The notes under the pieces are model-generated. The model worked only from the letters and a program-made list of their open reading frames with translations, was not told where the DNA came from and did no database searches. From assembly GCA_023213395.1 (NCBI GenBank), contig CM041465.1, positions 134,423,741 through 134,487,740 on the forward strand: DNA of 64,000 nt, written 5' to 3'. A program made the position numbers and the translations under genes. Positions 22,990 to 33,270 of the stretch are shown piece after piece (the first letter of the stretch is position 1; every line of letters begins with the position of its first letter). The stretch is from Cycas panzhihuaensis (lineage: Eukaryota; Cycadophyta).

Positions 22990-23700
22990 CCTAAGGTGCA
23001 GCCACAAATGATACAAATGGAGGAACTTTTTAAAGGATTGCCAGTAGAGGATATTCCCAGAATGTTGTTATTAATAGAAATTTTGGTAAAGCAACTACAG
23101 TTGACCATTCCTCTATGCCAAGTTATCGATTAGATCAAAGGAGGAGTGTTACAGCGTGGAATCACCAAGAGTTTGAAATAAATCATACCATCATTTGATA
23201 TGGATCCAATGGTAACCATGACAGTCTTGGGAGAAACATTCCCACGGGTAATCGTTGATGGAGGCGCAGTAGTAAATGTGTTACTAGCCTCGACATGGCA
23301 TAAATTGGGAAGCTCGAAGTTGGAAGCGGCAACATATTCGTTGAAATTGGCTAATGAACTATTGGTACGACCTATGGGGAGACTGGCCGACATCAAAGTA
23401 GATGTGGCAGGGATAGTGGTGAGGGTTGACTTCACAATCGTGGAGATGGAGAAAGGAGCAACACCCTATCCAGCACTATTGGGGAGGCCATGGTTGTATA
23501 AAATGCAATGCCTCTAAAATTGGAAGAACGTAACCTTCACCTTAACAGACAACGGAAATAAAGTAATATTGTCGATACTGGGAAGAAGCTTGATCGAAAT
23601 GATTCCAGATGAGGGATCCAGCACAATGGTTACGAGCGACACAACATTCTCTTAAATTGGGGAAGAACATCTCTATCACACGGTGTAAGAGCCCACCATA
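22990..23700 (+). pseudogene. Gypsy-A protease region (broken)
   Basis: Visible are FDMDPMVTMTVLGETFPRVI, IVDGGAVVNVLLASTWHKLG (retropepsin motif, usually D-S/T-G, here DGG), LKLANELLVRPMGRL, and YPALLGRPWLYKMQC (23470-23515). The longest open part is 23200-23517 (105 codons). The same frame runs on from the last zinc knuckle, so gag and protease were probably one ORF, as in Gypsy-B. Confidence 0.88.
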
Positions 23701-24300
23701 TCAACCAATAACCAGCAAGAAGAACCGACTTATTTCGGGGAGATATATAACTCTTTAGACGACGAACACGGAATGAGGTTCGTGGATTACTGGCTACAAG
23801 ATGCGTATGAAGTAAACTCTTCTTCTTATAGATGTAATTTGTTATCTAAATGTGTATCTATAGACATTGATAATAATTCAGATTCTTTTAAGTATATGCT
23901 GACTAACGATAGTTTGAAGAATGACAATAACCTAGACCAACAAACCCTTAGTTTACCTAATAATTTTTGTAGTTTTTTTGTAGTTAATAGTAATCCTGAC
24001 ATCCCATCTACTTTAGGCGTGGGTCTTGAGGTGGATTCCTTACCCTCCCCCCCCCCTTATTACAACCTGAGGAAGAAAGTAATATTCCTTCCTCCTCTTC
24101 CTTAGAGGTACACCCACCCAGCCACAGATCTCTTCCAACCATTGGTACCAAAACTGGGGAAATGGAAGGAGTATCGCTAGTAAGTACTTCTAGCAATTCT
24201 GGTCTAGATAGTAAAGTCATCATCCCAGAGGAAATAAACCACCAAATCTACATTGGGAACTGTGTTAAACCATTCTATGAGGAGTAACTATATGGGACTA
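23701..24300 (+). pseudogene. Gypsy-A linker after protease, conserved with Gypsy-B
   Basis: YFGEIYNSLDDE and MRFVDYWLQDAYEVN are nearly identical in Gypsy-B (YFGEIYNSSNDE, MRFVDYWLQDAYKVN at 53190-53270), so the stretch was under coding constraint. A variable Asn/Ser/Pro-rich, probably disordered part follows up to LGVGLEVDSLPSPPP. No known domain recognised. Confidence 0.6.
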
Positions 24301-24790
24301 CCCATTTAACGCATTGTGTTGAGTATTGGATGGAACATGGGAATTGGGATAAAACCTAATGGCAGTAGGACTTAGTACTAACCTTACCGGGAAAAGCTTG
24401 GTACTGGTACCCATCCCACCGAGCCACTCTTAGGAATTGGAAAGATTTACAAATGATGTTTCAAATACAGTCTGATCATCCAACCCAACTAACCATTCCA
24501 GTATTCTATGTAGGTCACAATCCTAGGGAACATATACAGAAATATAAACAAAAATGGAGATCTTTAAGCATACCTAAACCAAATTGGCTCAACTATTTCT
24601 ACCACACTTTGGGAAGAGTAGCGAAGGACTGGTTCCTTGGGAAGGAACAAAATTTAGATGTGACTTAGGGAAACTTAAAGAAATCCTTCATAAAAACCTT
24701 TAGGCATACTTCAGATAACAAAGAAATAGACAAAATCCTAAAACATATTAGAGTAATGAGTATAAAATTAGAACAACACCTAACAAACCA
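24300..24790 (+). pseudogene. Gypsy-A second gag-like module between protease and RT
   Basis: After HCVEYWMEHGNWD the translation shows LVLTLPGKAWYWYP and NWKDLQMMF, then PVFYVGHNPREHIQKYKQKW, YFYHTLGRVAKDWFLGKEQN, and VTWGNLKKSFIKTF. This repeats the retrotrans_gag pattern: F-x-G-x-x-P-x-x-H, then hydrophobic-x-L-x-x-x-A-x-x-W-F, then W-x-x-L-x-x-x-F-x-x-x-F. The open stretch is 24453-24668. It is in addition to the normal gag at 21660-22060. Gypsy-C keeps part of it. Its role is unknown; homology to gag is my reading of the pattern. Confidence 0.6.
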
Positions 24791-25039
24791 AGAAGAGATA
24801 GAGTCTACACATAGTGAAGAAGAAGAAGTTATGAACTATCCTGCAGAATTTACAGAATTCAATGTTAGAAAAAGAAAGCTAGCAGATACTCCGGGACACA
24901 AAACTGGAAATACAGAAGATGTGGGTGTAACAAAGTTAAAAACTACAGAGATTAATGTTGGTAATCAGGAAAATCCTAGATTCATTCGAATCAGAAACTA
25001 TTGGGATCCTCAGACATTAGCAGAAGCCCAATAGTTATT

Positions 25040-25900
25040 CGAAGAATTCCGTAATATATTCATATGGTCGTATAAGGACTTGAAAGACATTCCTCTCGAG
25101 ATAGGAATGCATCACATCGATTTAGTGGAGGATGCAAACCGGTAAAATAGAGACCATACCGGATGAATCTAAAATACAAAGAGAAAGTGAAAGCTAAACT
25201 TGACAAAATGTTGAAAGCGGGTTATATCTACAAGATCGACTACAGTGACTGGGTGAGCCCTGTAGTAGTGGTTCCCAAGAAAAATGGGAAAATTCGCATC
25301 TGTGTGGACTACAGACAGTTGAATAAGGTAACAAAGAAGGATCCATTCCCGTTACCTTTTACAGAGGATATTTTAGAAGCAGTGGGAGGAAATGAGATTT
25401 ACTCCTTCACAGACGGATTCAGTGGGTACAATCAAGTGTAGATTACCCTAGAAGATCAGGCAAAAACCACATTTGTAACAGAATGGGGAATATACGCCTA
25501 CAAAGTGATGCCATTCGGTCTCACGAATGCACCAGCTACATTCCAACAGATTGTAATTAATATCTTTTAGAAGTTTATTGGAGAAAAAGTTGCTATATTC
25601 TTAGACGACTGGATGTTGTATGGACTGATGAAAAATCATATGGAGAATCTGAGGGAAATGTTGCAAACGTGTCAGGAAAACAAGTTGTGTCTCAATCCAG
25701 AAAAGTGTACCTTCCTGGTACCCTTTGGGAACTCATTAGGACATATAGTCAGCAAGGAAGGATTGATGATAGATCCAGCAAAAGTGTTTACCATTTTGCA
25801 CTTCCCCATGCCACTTACGAGAAAGTAACTGAAAGGTTTTTTGGGATTAATAGGGTACTATAGAAAGTTTATTAGGGGGTATGCATATATATCTGGACCC
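25040..25900 (+). pseudogene. Gypsy-A reverse transcriptase (broken)
   Basis: FRNIFIWSYKDLKDI leads in; then MNLKYKEKVKAKLDKML, SDWVSPVVVVPKKNGKIRIC, VDYRQLNKVTKKDPFPLP, YSFTDGFSGYNQV (motif A, Asp present), [29 protein letters not shown] (catalytic DD kept), GHIVSKEGLMIDPAKV, and FLGLIGYYRKFIRGYA. Two long open parts, 25163-25441 and 25613-25828, are split by TAG codons. Confidence 0.95.
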
Positions 25901-26395
25901 CTGGAAGAGTTGTTGAAAAAGAATATTGAATGGACATGGACAGAAGAACAGCAACGAGTGTTCGAAACATTGAAACAAGCCATTGTAGCAGCACCTATAA
26001 TGTGATTCCCAGATTAGAAGAAGACTTTTCACGTGCATGTGGATGCGTCACAATACGCCATTGGATGTGTATTGGCACAGCCCACCGATGACAAAACAGA
26101 TCATCCAATCTACTTCGCCAGTCGAAAACTCATAAGAGTTTAGCAGAATTATACAACGATAGAGAGGGAAGCTCTCGGCATGGTTTACGCGTTACAAAAG
26201 TTTCGACACTATTTATTATTAAATCCATTCTTGTTTTTCGTTGATCACCAAGCATTGATGTATTTGATAAATAAATTGATTATGCGAGGACGAATCAGTA
26301 GGTGGTTGATGTTGTTTCAAGAGTTTTCTTTCAAAATTATTGTGAAGCCCAGTAAAGCCCATATCATTCTCGATCAGTTGTCAAGAATCAAAAAT
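25901..26395 (+). pseudogene. Gypsy-A RNase H (broken)
   Basis: WTWTEEQQRVFETLKQAI, FHVHVDASQYAIGCVLAQ (first Asp), IYFASRKLI, YTTIEREALGMVYALQKFRH (Glu), and FFVDHQALMYLI (Asp) follow in the RT-type RNase H order, ending KAHIILDQLSRI (usually NxxADxLSR). Two TAG codons lie at about 26014 and 26140. Confidence 0.92.
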
Positions 26396-27700
26396 AGAGA
26401 AAAAGCCAGGGGTGCAAGACGATTTTCTAGATGCAGCTCTATTCAGTGTGGAAGTGGTTCCAACGGACTGGTATGAGGGAATACTAGAATATCTAGCGAT
26501 CGGAGAGGTATCAGCTAAATTGGATCGTACGGGGAAAAGAAATTTTATCAGAAAAGTGGAGCCTTATCAACTCATTAATAGAGAGTTATACAAATTGGGG
26601 CCAGACGACATGTTACGACGTTCTGTTCGAAAGCATGAGATAAACCAGATCATGTCGCAGGTGGCCACATGGGGAAATTGGCCACATGGCAAAAGATTTT
26701 GACGTTTGGGTTCTAGTGGCCATCTATGTTTGAGGATATCAAAAAGTGGATTCATGTGTGCAACTATTGCCAGCGGGTGGAGAAACCTAATCGACAGGAT
26801 TTCCAACCGTTACATCCCATATTACCTTTGGCACTGTTCGAGAAATGGGGGCTCGACTTCGTGGGGCCAATCAAACCAGCCACGCATAGATCGAAATCTC
26901 AATACATCTTGGTGGCAACTGACTACATGACAAAGTAGGTAGAAGCGCAGTCATTACGGAAAGCCCATGCGGAAAGCACAGCAAGATTTCTATATGAGGT
27001 AGTGATTATACGATTTGGATGCCCCTTGGAGATCGTAAGTGACCAAGGCACCCACTTCCTAAATCAAACTATTGAAACACTGACATCAGCATTTATGATT
27101 AGCCATCGAAATCTACTCCATACTACCCGAGAGCCAATGGTCAAGCAGAGAGCTCAAACAAGATAATCGAGAATTACTTGCGGAAGATATGTGACATCGG
27201 CAGATCTGATTGGGCCAAGAAGTTACCATCTGTGCTATGGACATTTTGAACGATATACAAGAGGTCAATCAGACAAACTCTATTCCAACTTGTGTATGGC
27301 ACAGAAGCCATCCTCCCAACAGAATTTGAGATACCTAGTCTACAAGTTGCGATACAATGTCGATTAGACGATCTCCAGTCTTTGGAACGACGATTGGAAG
27401 ACTTAGTGCGACTGGAAGAGAAACGACACCTGGCAAACTAGTTGCAACATATGGAGAAGAGGTGGCAAAAAGCAGGGCACGATCATCATCTACGGAAACT
27501 TCAATTCAATGAAAGTGATCAAGTGTTGCTGTACGACAGTAAAATTAAAACACACCCCGGTAAACTCAAGATGCGGTGGTTGGGACCATACATCGCAAAA
27601 CGAATCTTGAGAATGGATTGATGCAGCTTCGAGAGATCGACGGACCTCTGCTACCAACTCGGGTAAATGGTAGCAGACTCAAGCCATATATAGAGTAGCC
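26396..27700 (+). pseudogene. Gypsy-A integrase (broken)
   Basis: The zinc-binding part is decayed but traceable (LYKLGPDDMLRRSV at 26590 and [17 protein letters not shown] at 26750). The core has [12 protein letters not shown] (first Asp), EIVSDQGTHF (second Asp), and YYPRANGQAESSNKIIENYL (catalytic Glu). The C-terminal barrel is VLLYDSKIKTHPGKLKMRW, then LRVNGSRLKPYIE-like at 27660. Frameshifts near 26690 and 27080. No chromodomain follows. Confidence 0.9.
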
Positions 27701-27917
27701 CAGCCTACCAGTAGGATCAGCTGGTTGTACCATATCGTATTGCATGACGTTGAGGCACAATCAAATGCCTTGATACCGAGCCATGATCCAGTTCAGTATG
27801 GATACAAAAAGAGAAAAAAAAAATTGAAAAAAATAAAAAACAACCGTAATTCATCTTAGACATAAGTAACAACATCATAATCTGAGAAAATCAAAGGGAA
27901 ATTCAATAGCATACAAG
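27701..27917 (+). other. Gypsy-A post-integrase spacer
   Basis: Non-coding, with an A-rich stretch at 27812-27842. Gypsy-B has a similar stretch at 54083-54340 (both share AGCTxGTTGTAC and GCATGAxGTTGAGGCA), so it is part of the family. Confidence 0.6.
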
Positions 27918-28480
27918 CAAAATATAGTATACATACCAAAAAGGTATGTTACCAGGTACGTACGGTTGAAAAAGTGATCAATTTTGAAAAAATACACTAT
28001 ACGTACCAAGGAAATACACTGAAGTACGCACAATTCAAAAAAGTGACTCAAAATTACACTATACGTACCTGAAAAGTACATAATCAGGTACGCACAGTCT
28101 AAATAAATTTTAAGTGGCTCAATTATATTATACGTATCTGAAAAGTATGCAGGTAGGTACACACAGTGTAAAGAGCAGTAAGTTAAACGAACTACATTAT
28201 ACGTACCTGAAAAGTATGCAAGCAGGTACATACAGTGCAAAGAGAAGTAAGTTAAATGACTACAGTATACGTACCAAAAAAGTACACAAACGGGTATATA
28301 CAGTAGAAAATACACTCAAGTGCTTAGTTACATTTTACGTACCAAGAACGTACGTAATCGAGTACGCATAATGGAGACTCTTAACACTATACATACCGTG
28401 GGCACGTATAAGACAAAATTCCATAAAATGACAAATCATTACGTACCTGTGAGCATTCCCATACAGTACACAGAGTGGAA
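27918..28480 (+). repeat. Array of ~68-bp hairpin repeats between integrase and ORF3 (Gypsy-A)
   Basis: Units begin TATACGTACC at about 27998, 28060, 28129, 28198, 28266, 28334, 28388 and 28439, with an extra degenerate one near 27918; spacing is 62-69 bases in the centre and about 52 at the end. Each unit contains an inverted repeat; for example at 28203 GTACCTG is followed 13 bases later by CAGGTAC. Consensus: TACGTACC(TG)AAAAGTA...CAGGTACGCACAGT. The symmetry yields spurious ORFs on both strands. Confidence 0.85.
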
Positions 28481-28657
28481 CGGACTCCAGAAAATTCGCC
28501 ACACATTCGTACGGCACAGCACGCAAAGAATTCACTCCGGTATGCATCTCAGTATGTAAAGACACAAAAACAGCAAGTGTTCCTCAGAGGTACGTACGTA
28601 GGGTTCTGATTTGTACACTTAGATTATCTTTCTTATTTTTGGGACTCCACAGCCATC

Positions 28658-29722
28658 ATGAGGACAGTAGGGTGCCAGGAGGCATACATACCGAAGCTCA
28701 AGCAGGAGCTACAGGCTCTACCAACTCCATTCCAGGTCAGGGTTAAACAAGCAGGTTGGGGAGACTACATCTACTATAACCCAATGTACTATGACCCTAA
28801 ACTCATGGACCAAATCCTAATGGCACTAAATGAGGACAGTAGGAAAGCTAAAATGGATGCAGACATAGTTCACACCATAACCAGACTTCCAAATGAAGGA
28901 GAAGTACCACTGGGAACAAAAAGGTCAGAAGTTGACCGAGAAATGTAGTTGAGAGAATTATGTCAACCCAACACTCAGATTATATCCGACGAAATCCGTG
29001 TAGCAGACATCATGGATGTTAGACTGCAGTGGGTGGCAAAAGTGATTAACTCCTGATTTTTATCTAAACGGAAGTACACCTACATCCAGGGAGGCATGAT
29101 GCAGGTGTTGTTGAAAATTCGGGATGGGGAAAAGATGAATTGGTCTGAATTCTTGGCAGAAAACATGAGACAGCAGCTCAAGGAGATTAGGACACACCCA
29201 TTCAAACATCCCTCATTGCTTTTGGCAATTCTATTCTATCAGTGTCCAGAGGTGCAGTTGACCAGGACCACTATTTCTCCACAGGAGCCAATCATCAAGC
29301 AGTGGGTAGCAGAATTTCTAGATATAGTGAACAGTCTGGAAGCAAAGAGGAAAGTACAAAAATAGATGCAAAAGGTACTTACCTAGTTACAGAAGGCACC
29401 AAGAACATCCATTCCCTTTCGGACAAAATAGGTTGTCCATAGACGAGGCAAGAGGAAGAAGGGAGAAGAAGAATCAGAGGAGGAGGAAGAAGAAGCAAAA
29501 GCCTCCTGGGAAGAATGGGAAGACTTCCCTCAGGCAATAGAGGCAAGGGAACCTTCAGCACCTCCTACACCACAGGACAAAGCAGGACCCATTATCCAAT
29601 TAATTCAGGAAATGGAGGAAGGGTATAAAACTGAGATAGCTGCCCTTCAGGACAAAATAAAAGAGAAGGATGCTATTATTGCCACCCTGACACAGATAAA
29701 TGAAGAGATTTTGGGAGGATAG
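28658..29722 (+). pseudogene. Gypsy-A ORF3: extra ORF downstream of pol (broken by stops, one frame)
   Basis: One frame of about 355 codons starts at the ATG at 28658 (MRTVGCQEAYIP) and has in-frame stops at 28946 and 29363 plus others, several TAG where the Gypsy-B copy has Trp. Visible: YIYYNPMYYDPKLMDQIL, LPNEGEVPLGTKRSEVD, WVAKVINS, YTYIQGGMMQVLLKIRDGEK, and HPSLLLAILFYQCPEVQL; then an acidic Glu/Lys stretch, WEEWEDFP, and a C-terminal heptad-like helix IQLIQEMEEGYKTEIAALQD. The middle loosely resembles the 'putative plant transposon protein' domain seen in Athila-like elements. No transmembrane segment or signal peptide, so not an obvious envelope protein. Function unknown. Confidence 0.72.
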
Positions 29723-29794
29723 AGGCAGTAGGAGTTGCCTTGAGACAGAGCGGGGGAGGGATACCCTGAAATTTTGAAAATTTTTAGAGTTTTG

Positions 29795-29812
29795 TTGAGC
29801 AAGGATGCTCAA
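29795..29812 (+). other. Perfect short hairpin before the 3' LTR of Gypsy-A
   Basis: TTGAGCA-AGGA-TGCTCAA, a 7-bp stem with a 4-base loop, 26 bases before the LTR. The identical sequence stands at 56047-56064 in Gypsy-B. Confidence 0.8.
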
Positions 29813-29838
29813 ACCCATAACTGTTGACCTGGGATAGA

Positions 29839-30650
29839 TGTTGGAGTCTAAAATGATCCTATGGCTATGAGATGACCAGAGGTAGGTCAGGTAACCCGAG
29901 TTTTACAGGTATGGACCGTACGGAGGTATGCACGAGGCAAAATGGCAAAGAAATCGGCATTCTAGGTACGTATGATGACGTACATCAACAAAGGAAATAG
30001 AACCGAGCGGAAGTGGTACGCATGACTCAAAGGGACCAGTGAAGGCCTATTGAGCTGCCAGACATACGTACGGACGTACGAATACAAAGGATAATTAATT
30101 AAGTGCATAAACAAGTGATTAATGGAAAAGGTACGTATGACTGAAGGGGTACGGTTATGACAGGCGGTCATAACCCTCCAGCCAAAAGGTACCAACATGA
30201 GTATTTAAGGAGGTACACATGAACCATCAGGTTAGGGTGAGACCTGATTATCACGGGTACACAAAGGTGCGGAAGCCAGGACGTATGTCAGCCAATTGGA
30301 GCAGCACTATATGATAAGTACCATCTGGGTACACATATGTAACAAAAGGAATGTATGATGCTGGAATGCTCAAGAATGCATTCCAGCCTTTGTGTAATTG
30401 ACTTGATTACTTAATAAAAGGAAGAGTTACATGGAAAGTGGTGTATTCTTTGTGTTGTGATGATGAATTGCTGAGTATGTATTGATTTCTGCATTGTTGT
30501 GTACCATTGTAGTGTAATTCTATGAAATATATGTGGAATGTATGTGAATGACCATGTTGACAGCATCCTGAACTAGACTATAGCACTGTGTAACCTTGAC
30601 AAATGAAATAGGTATCTTGTAAGTGTAATAAGATCCCCCAGTAGTCAACA
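29839..30650 (+). repeat. Gypsy-A 3' LTR
   Basis: 812 bp, from TGTTGGAGTC to GTCAACA, preceded by the purine-rich GGGATAGA. It is followed by the target duplication ATTCC. Confidence 0.94.
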
Positions 30651-30655
30651 ATTCC

Positions 30656-30850
30656 TACCATTATTATAGTTACATTCAACATCCCCATGGGTCTCACTTG
30701 TAATTGATTGGCCAACTTGATAGAATAATATGGGGCAACCACTTCTAGCCTTCTAGTGAAATCCATGAAGTTTCAAGTAAGACATTCACCCTTAAGCCCC
30801 TGTCCACAATGGTTTTACAAATGGTCATGCCAAAAATACATATGGGGACT
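30656..30850 (-). pseudogene. Gypsy-C protease, first half
   Basis: The minus strand reads MTICKTIVDRG (retropepsin motif region, Gly changed), then YYSIKLANQLQVRPMGML and VTIIMVGI, then meets the Gypsy-A edge. The rest continues at 20008. Confidence 0.85.
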
Positions 30851-33270
30851 TATGGATTAACTACATCCATCTTCAAAGCTCTCATCATTGGCTTCTCAAT
30901 ATGGTCCAAAACCACTTGCTAAAAATATCTAGATTCCTACTATTTGAATACTACAAAATTTAGGATAATGACTCCCAATTCTATTAATAAATCTTTTATT
31001 AATTGTAACCACTCCTAAGGGTTCAACCTTTCTACTTTCTCTTATTGTATAGGTTCTTGGAAAGTTTTTCTTCTCTTATAAATTTACCATTTAAATATAT
31101 TCCCTTGTTGTTCTTTTCCTTATTATATGATATTCAATATGTCTTATAGGGCTTTAACTGCCTTTTAAAGTCCTTCATTTTTTATAGATAGATCTTAAAA
31201 AATCCCTACAATTGGCATTACAGTCTTCTTACTTCGATTTTATAGAAAGGATGACAATTCTTGATTAGGGATTTTGGTTACCAGGTTTCAAGATTAGACC
31301 CTAGCATTGCTATTCTTGGGGCAATTCCATTCATGATTTGATGGTTTGCATTCTTCACAAATATACTCTACTCCTTTTTTCTCCAGGGGACAGTATGACC
31401 AAAAGTGTCCCCCATCTCAAATACAGATGATATTTGATTAGTTTAGTTTTCCCCTCATATCACTTGAAAGATTTGTAGTCTATTCTTTGATAGAAAAAAT
31501 GTCTTACCTCTGGTCTATATCCTTAGCCTTTGATTGATGGCAGATAGTAACACTCCTAAGTACTATGATTATTTCTTCTATAGAATTCACACCATTTCAT
31601 AATTGGCAATTCCTAGTATTCATTACATAGGTGGCCTTGTTGTCCATATGGTAGAGGGCACTATACATTCTCCCTAATTTTTTCCATTTGTCGGCAGGCC
31701 AATTCAGTCCTTAGTTTCTTAATTTCTTGATTTGTTATAATGTTACCAGCTTTGAAATAGGTGGCTGTTATTTCAAATCTTTTATTTCTCTCCTTAAATT
31801 CCCCAATTATAGGTTGGGTCCTATTTGAGGAATGTGCTGCACATTACACCTTAATTATTGAGGTTGTGCTCCTGAGAAATTTATACCTTGTTAGCAACTT
31901 GCTCCTTACAGTTGTGACTACATTCCTATTGGTTAGAAGCTAGCTCCCATTATAAAGTTTGGCCTTATTTGCATCACTGATTACAGATATGTCATCTTCA
32001 TTTGATTTTCAAATTTTAAAGTCAGTTCTCTTACTCGTAATTGTTCATAGGGTGCAATATTACCTTTTCTTTCAACTATGAAATTAATCCTTTAACAAAA
32101 TACTTTAGAGCAAGCATGGAGTTGATTGGGATTATTGGATCCACCTTGTTCATAATTATCCATATTCTCCCATCGAAATTGCTTACTAATTCACCTTGAT
32201 ACTAGTGAATCTCCTTCAATGCTTGAAAAATGGCCATGAGATTGTGTAACTACTATAACTAATCTAAGAATTGAGTCTGAATCTGGTCCCAAATTGGATT
32301 CTAAATGGAGACATATTAGTGACAAGATATAGCAACTCCTTGTACTGTTGAGAAGAATTTGGCTTTGATTTCTTCTTGATCCTAGATCCTCTTGATCTTT
32401 AACATATTTGTGAATAACACAAAATGGTCTCCTAGATCTTTAGATCCATTAAATTGTAGATTGCTAAAGGCTGTGTCATTTTGTATAATAACATAAGGAG
32501 TTGTGTATTGTATTCCTCCTAGTGGCATCAAATTCCCTAGTAACCCACTAGCCAATGGTACATTGACACCCTTACTTCTTCTTATTATCCACGTATAGGA
32601 GATAGTAGTTCCTCCTATTTATAGTTGAATAACCCCCTCCTCCTTGGCCACTTCCTCTAAGACTTATGGCATTGATTGCATATCAATGTGTCCTATCGAA
32701 GAATTTCCAATCATACTCTCCACTTGTAAGGGGTTGCCTCCTAGTGTATAAGGTCTAAACACAATTAGACTAATCATTCCTTCTATGATTATAAAAAGAG
32801 GATTTTTATACTAATTGTAAGGGGTTGGCTCCTCAACTATGGGATGGTCTCATCCTCCACCAAATATACTCTAATTCTCAAAGGGTATATAATTACTTCC
32901 ATTATCTGAAGGATTTAAGTTTATAGATGTTTTCTAAATCAGACTATACTTTTCCATTACTAGTAGGGTCTTTGATTGATGTGCATCTCTGACTCTCTTC
33001 TAGGTCTTGTCTTTTCTCTTCTTCTTGGGCTCCCACTTCTTGAACTAGGGGTAAATGCCCAATTATTTCTAATTTTATAGATTTCTCGTTTTTGTCTTCC
33101 TCTTAGGTTGGTTCCTTTTCTTTCTCCAACCCCATAGGTGGTCTCCTCTTCACCTATTTTATTGGTTGGATAAAAAATCTAAGTTTATGCATCCCTCCTT
33201 ATAATCTCTCATTTGCTCGGTGGTTGACTCTCTCTTGTTTAGTTTCTTTCTTATGGAGTGAAGCTATGGG
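30851..33270 (-). pseudogene. Gypsy-C gag (broken)
   Basis: On the minus strand a basic start near 33260 is followed by a Pro/Gly-rich stretch, then NLQFNGSKDLGDHFVLF (about 32417-32475), EEIKAKFFSTVQGVAI, and ALKYFVKGL, matching the capsid region of Gypsy-A gag. Zinc-knuckle remnants GGHFWSYCPLEKKG and CEECKPSNHEWNCPK are near 31330-31430. Dense stops and frameshifts. Confidence 0.78.

Larger units (their letters stand above)
20009..30650 (+). mobile_element. Gypsy-A: full-length Ty3/Gypsy element with an extra 3' ORF
   Basis: Structure: 5' LTR 20009-20847, primer site, gag, protease, gag-like module, RT, RNase H, integrase, hairpin-repeat spacer, ORF3, 3' LTR 29839-30650. The target duplication is ATTCC at 20004-20008 and 30651-30655. 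The element is 10.6 kb. All ORFs have stops, many of them TAG. A primer site resembling that of Athila/Tat-type elements and an extra ORF after integrase point away from chromoviruses; lineage placement is inference. Confidence 0.95.
18559..33270 (-). mobile_element. Gypsy-C: old minus-strand Ty3/Gypsy relic, split by Gypsy-A
   Basis: On the minus strand, gag (33270 to about 31330), protease (about 30850-30656, then 20008-19900), a gag-like module (about 19300-19160) and the start of RT (18760-18559) follow in Gypsy order. The protease is cut by Gypsy-A, with ATTCC on both sides. The protease flank (IKLANQLQVRPMGML) resembles Gypsy-A (LKLANELLVRPMGRL), so C is a diverged relative. No LTR of C could be found: the 3' half is lost at the LINE-2 junction, and nothing right of 33270 reads clearly as an LTR. 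Confidence 0.85.

Noticed and set aside
27875-28315. Minus-strand open frame of 146 codons, and similar plus-strand frames at 28114-28559
   Set aside because: They run through the hairpin-repeat array; the repeated symmetrical units create low-complexity Tyr/Leu-rich frames on both strands. No homology.
27918-28480. Regularly spaced short repeats resembling a CRISPR array
   Set aside because: Units are diverged, the whole unit is repeated rather than a short repeat with unique spacers, and the setting is a plant retrotransposon.
28658-29722. ORF3 as an envelope gene
   Set aside because: Position fits, but there is no signal peptide, membrane segment or Cys pattern; the product looks soluble, acidic and helical at its end.
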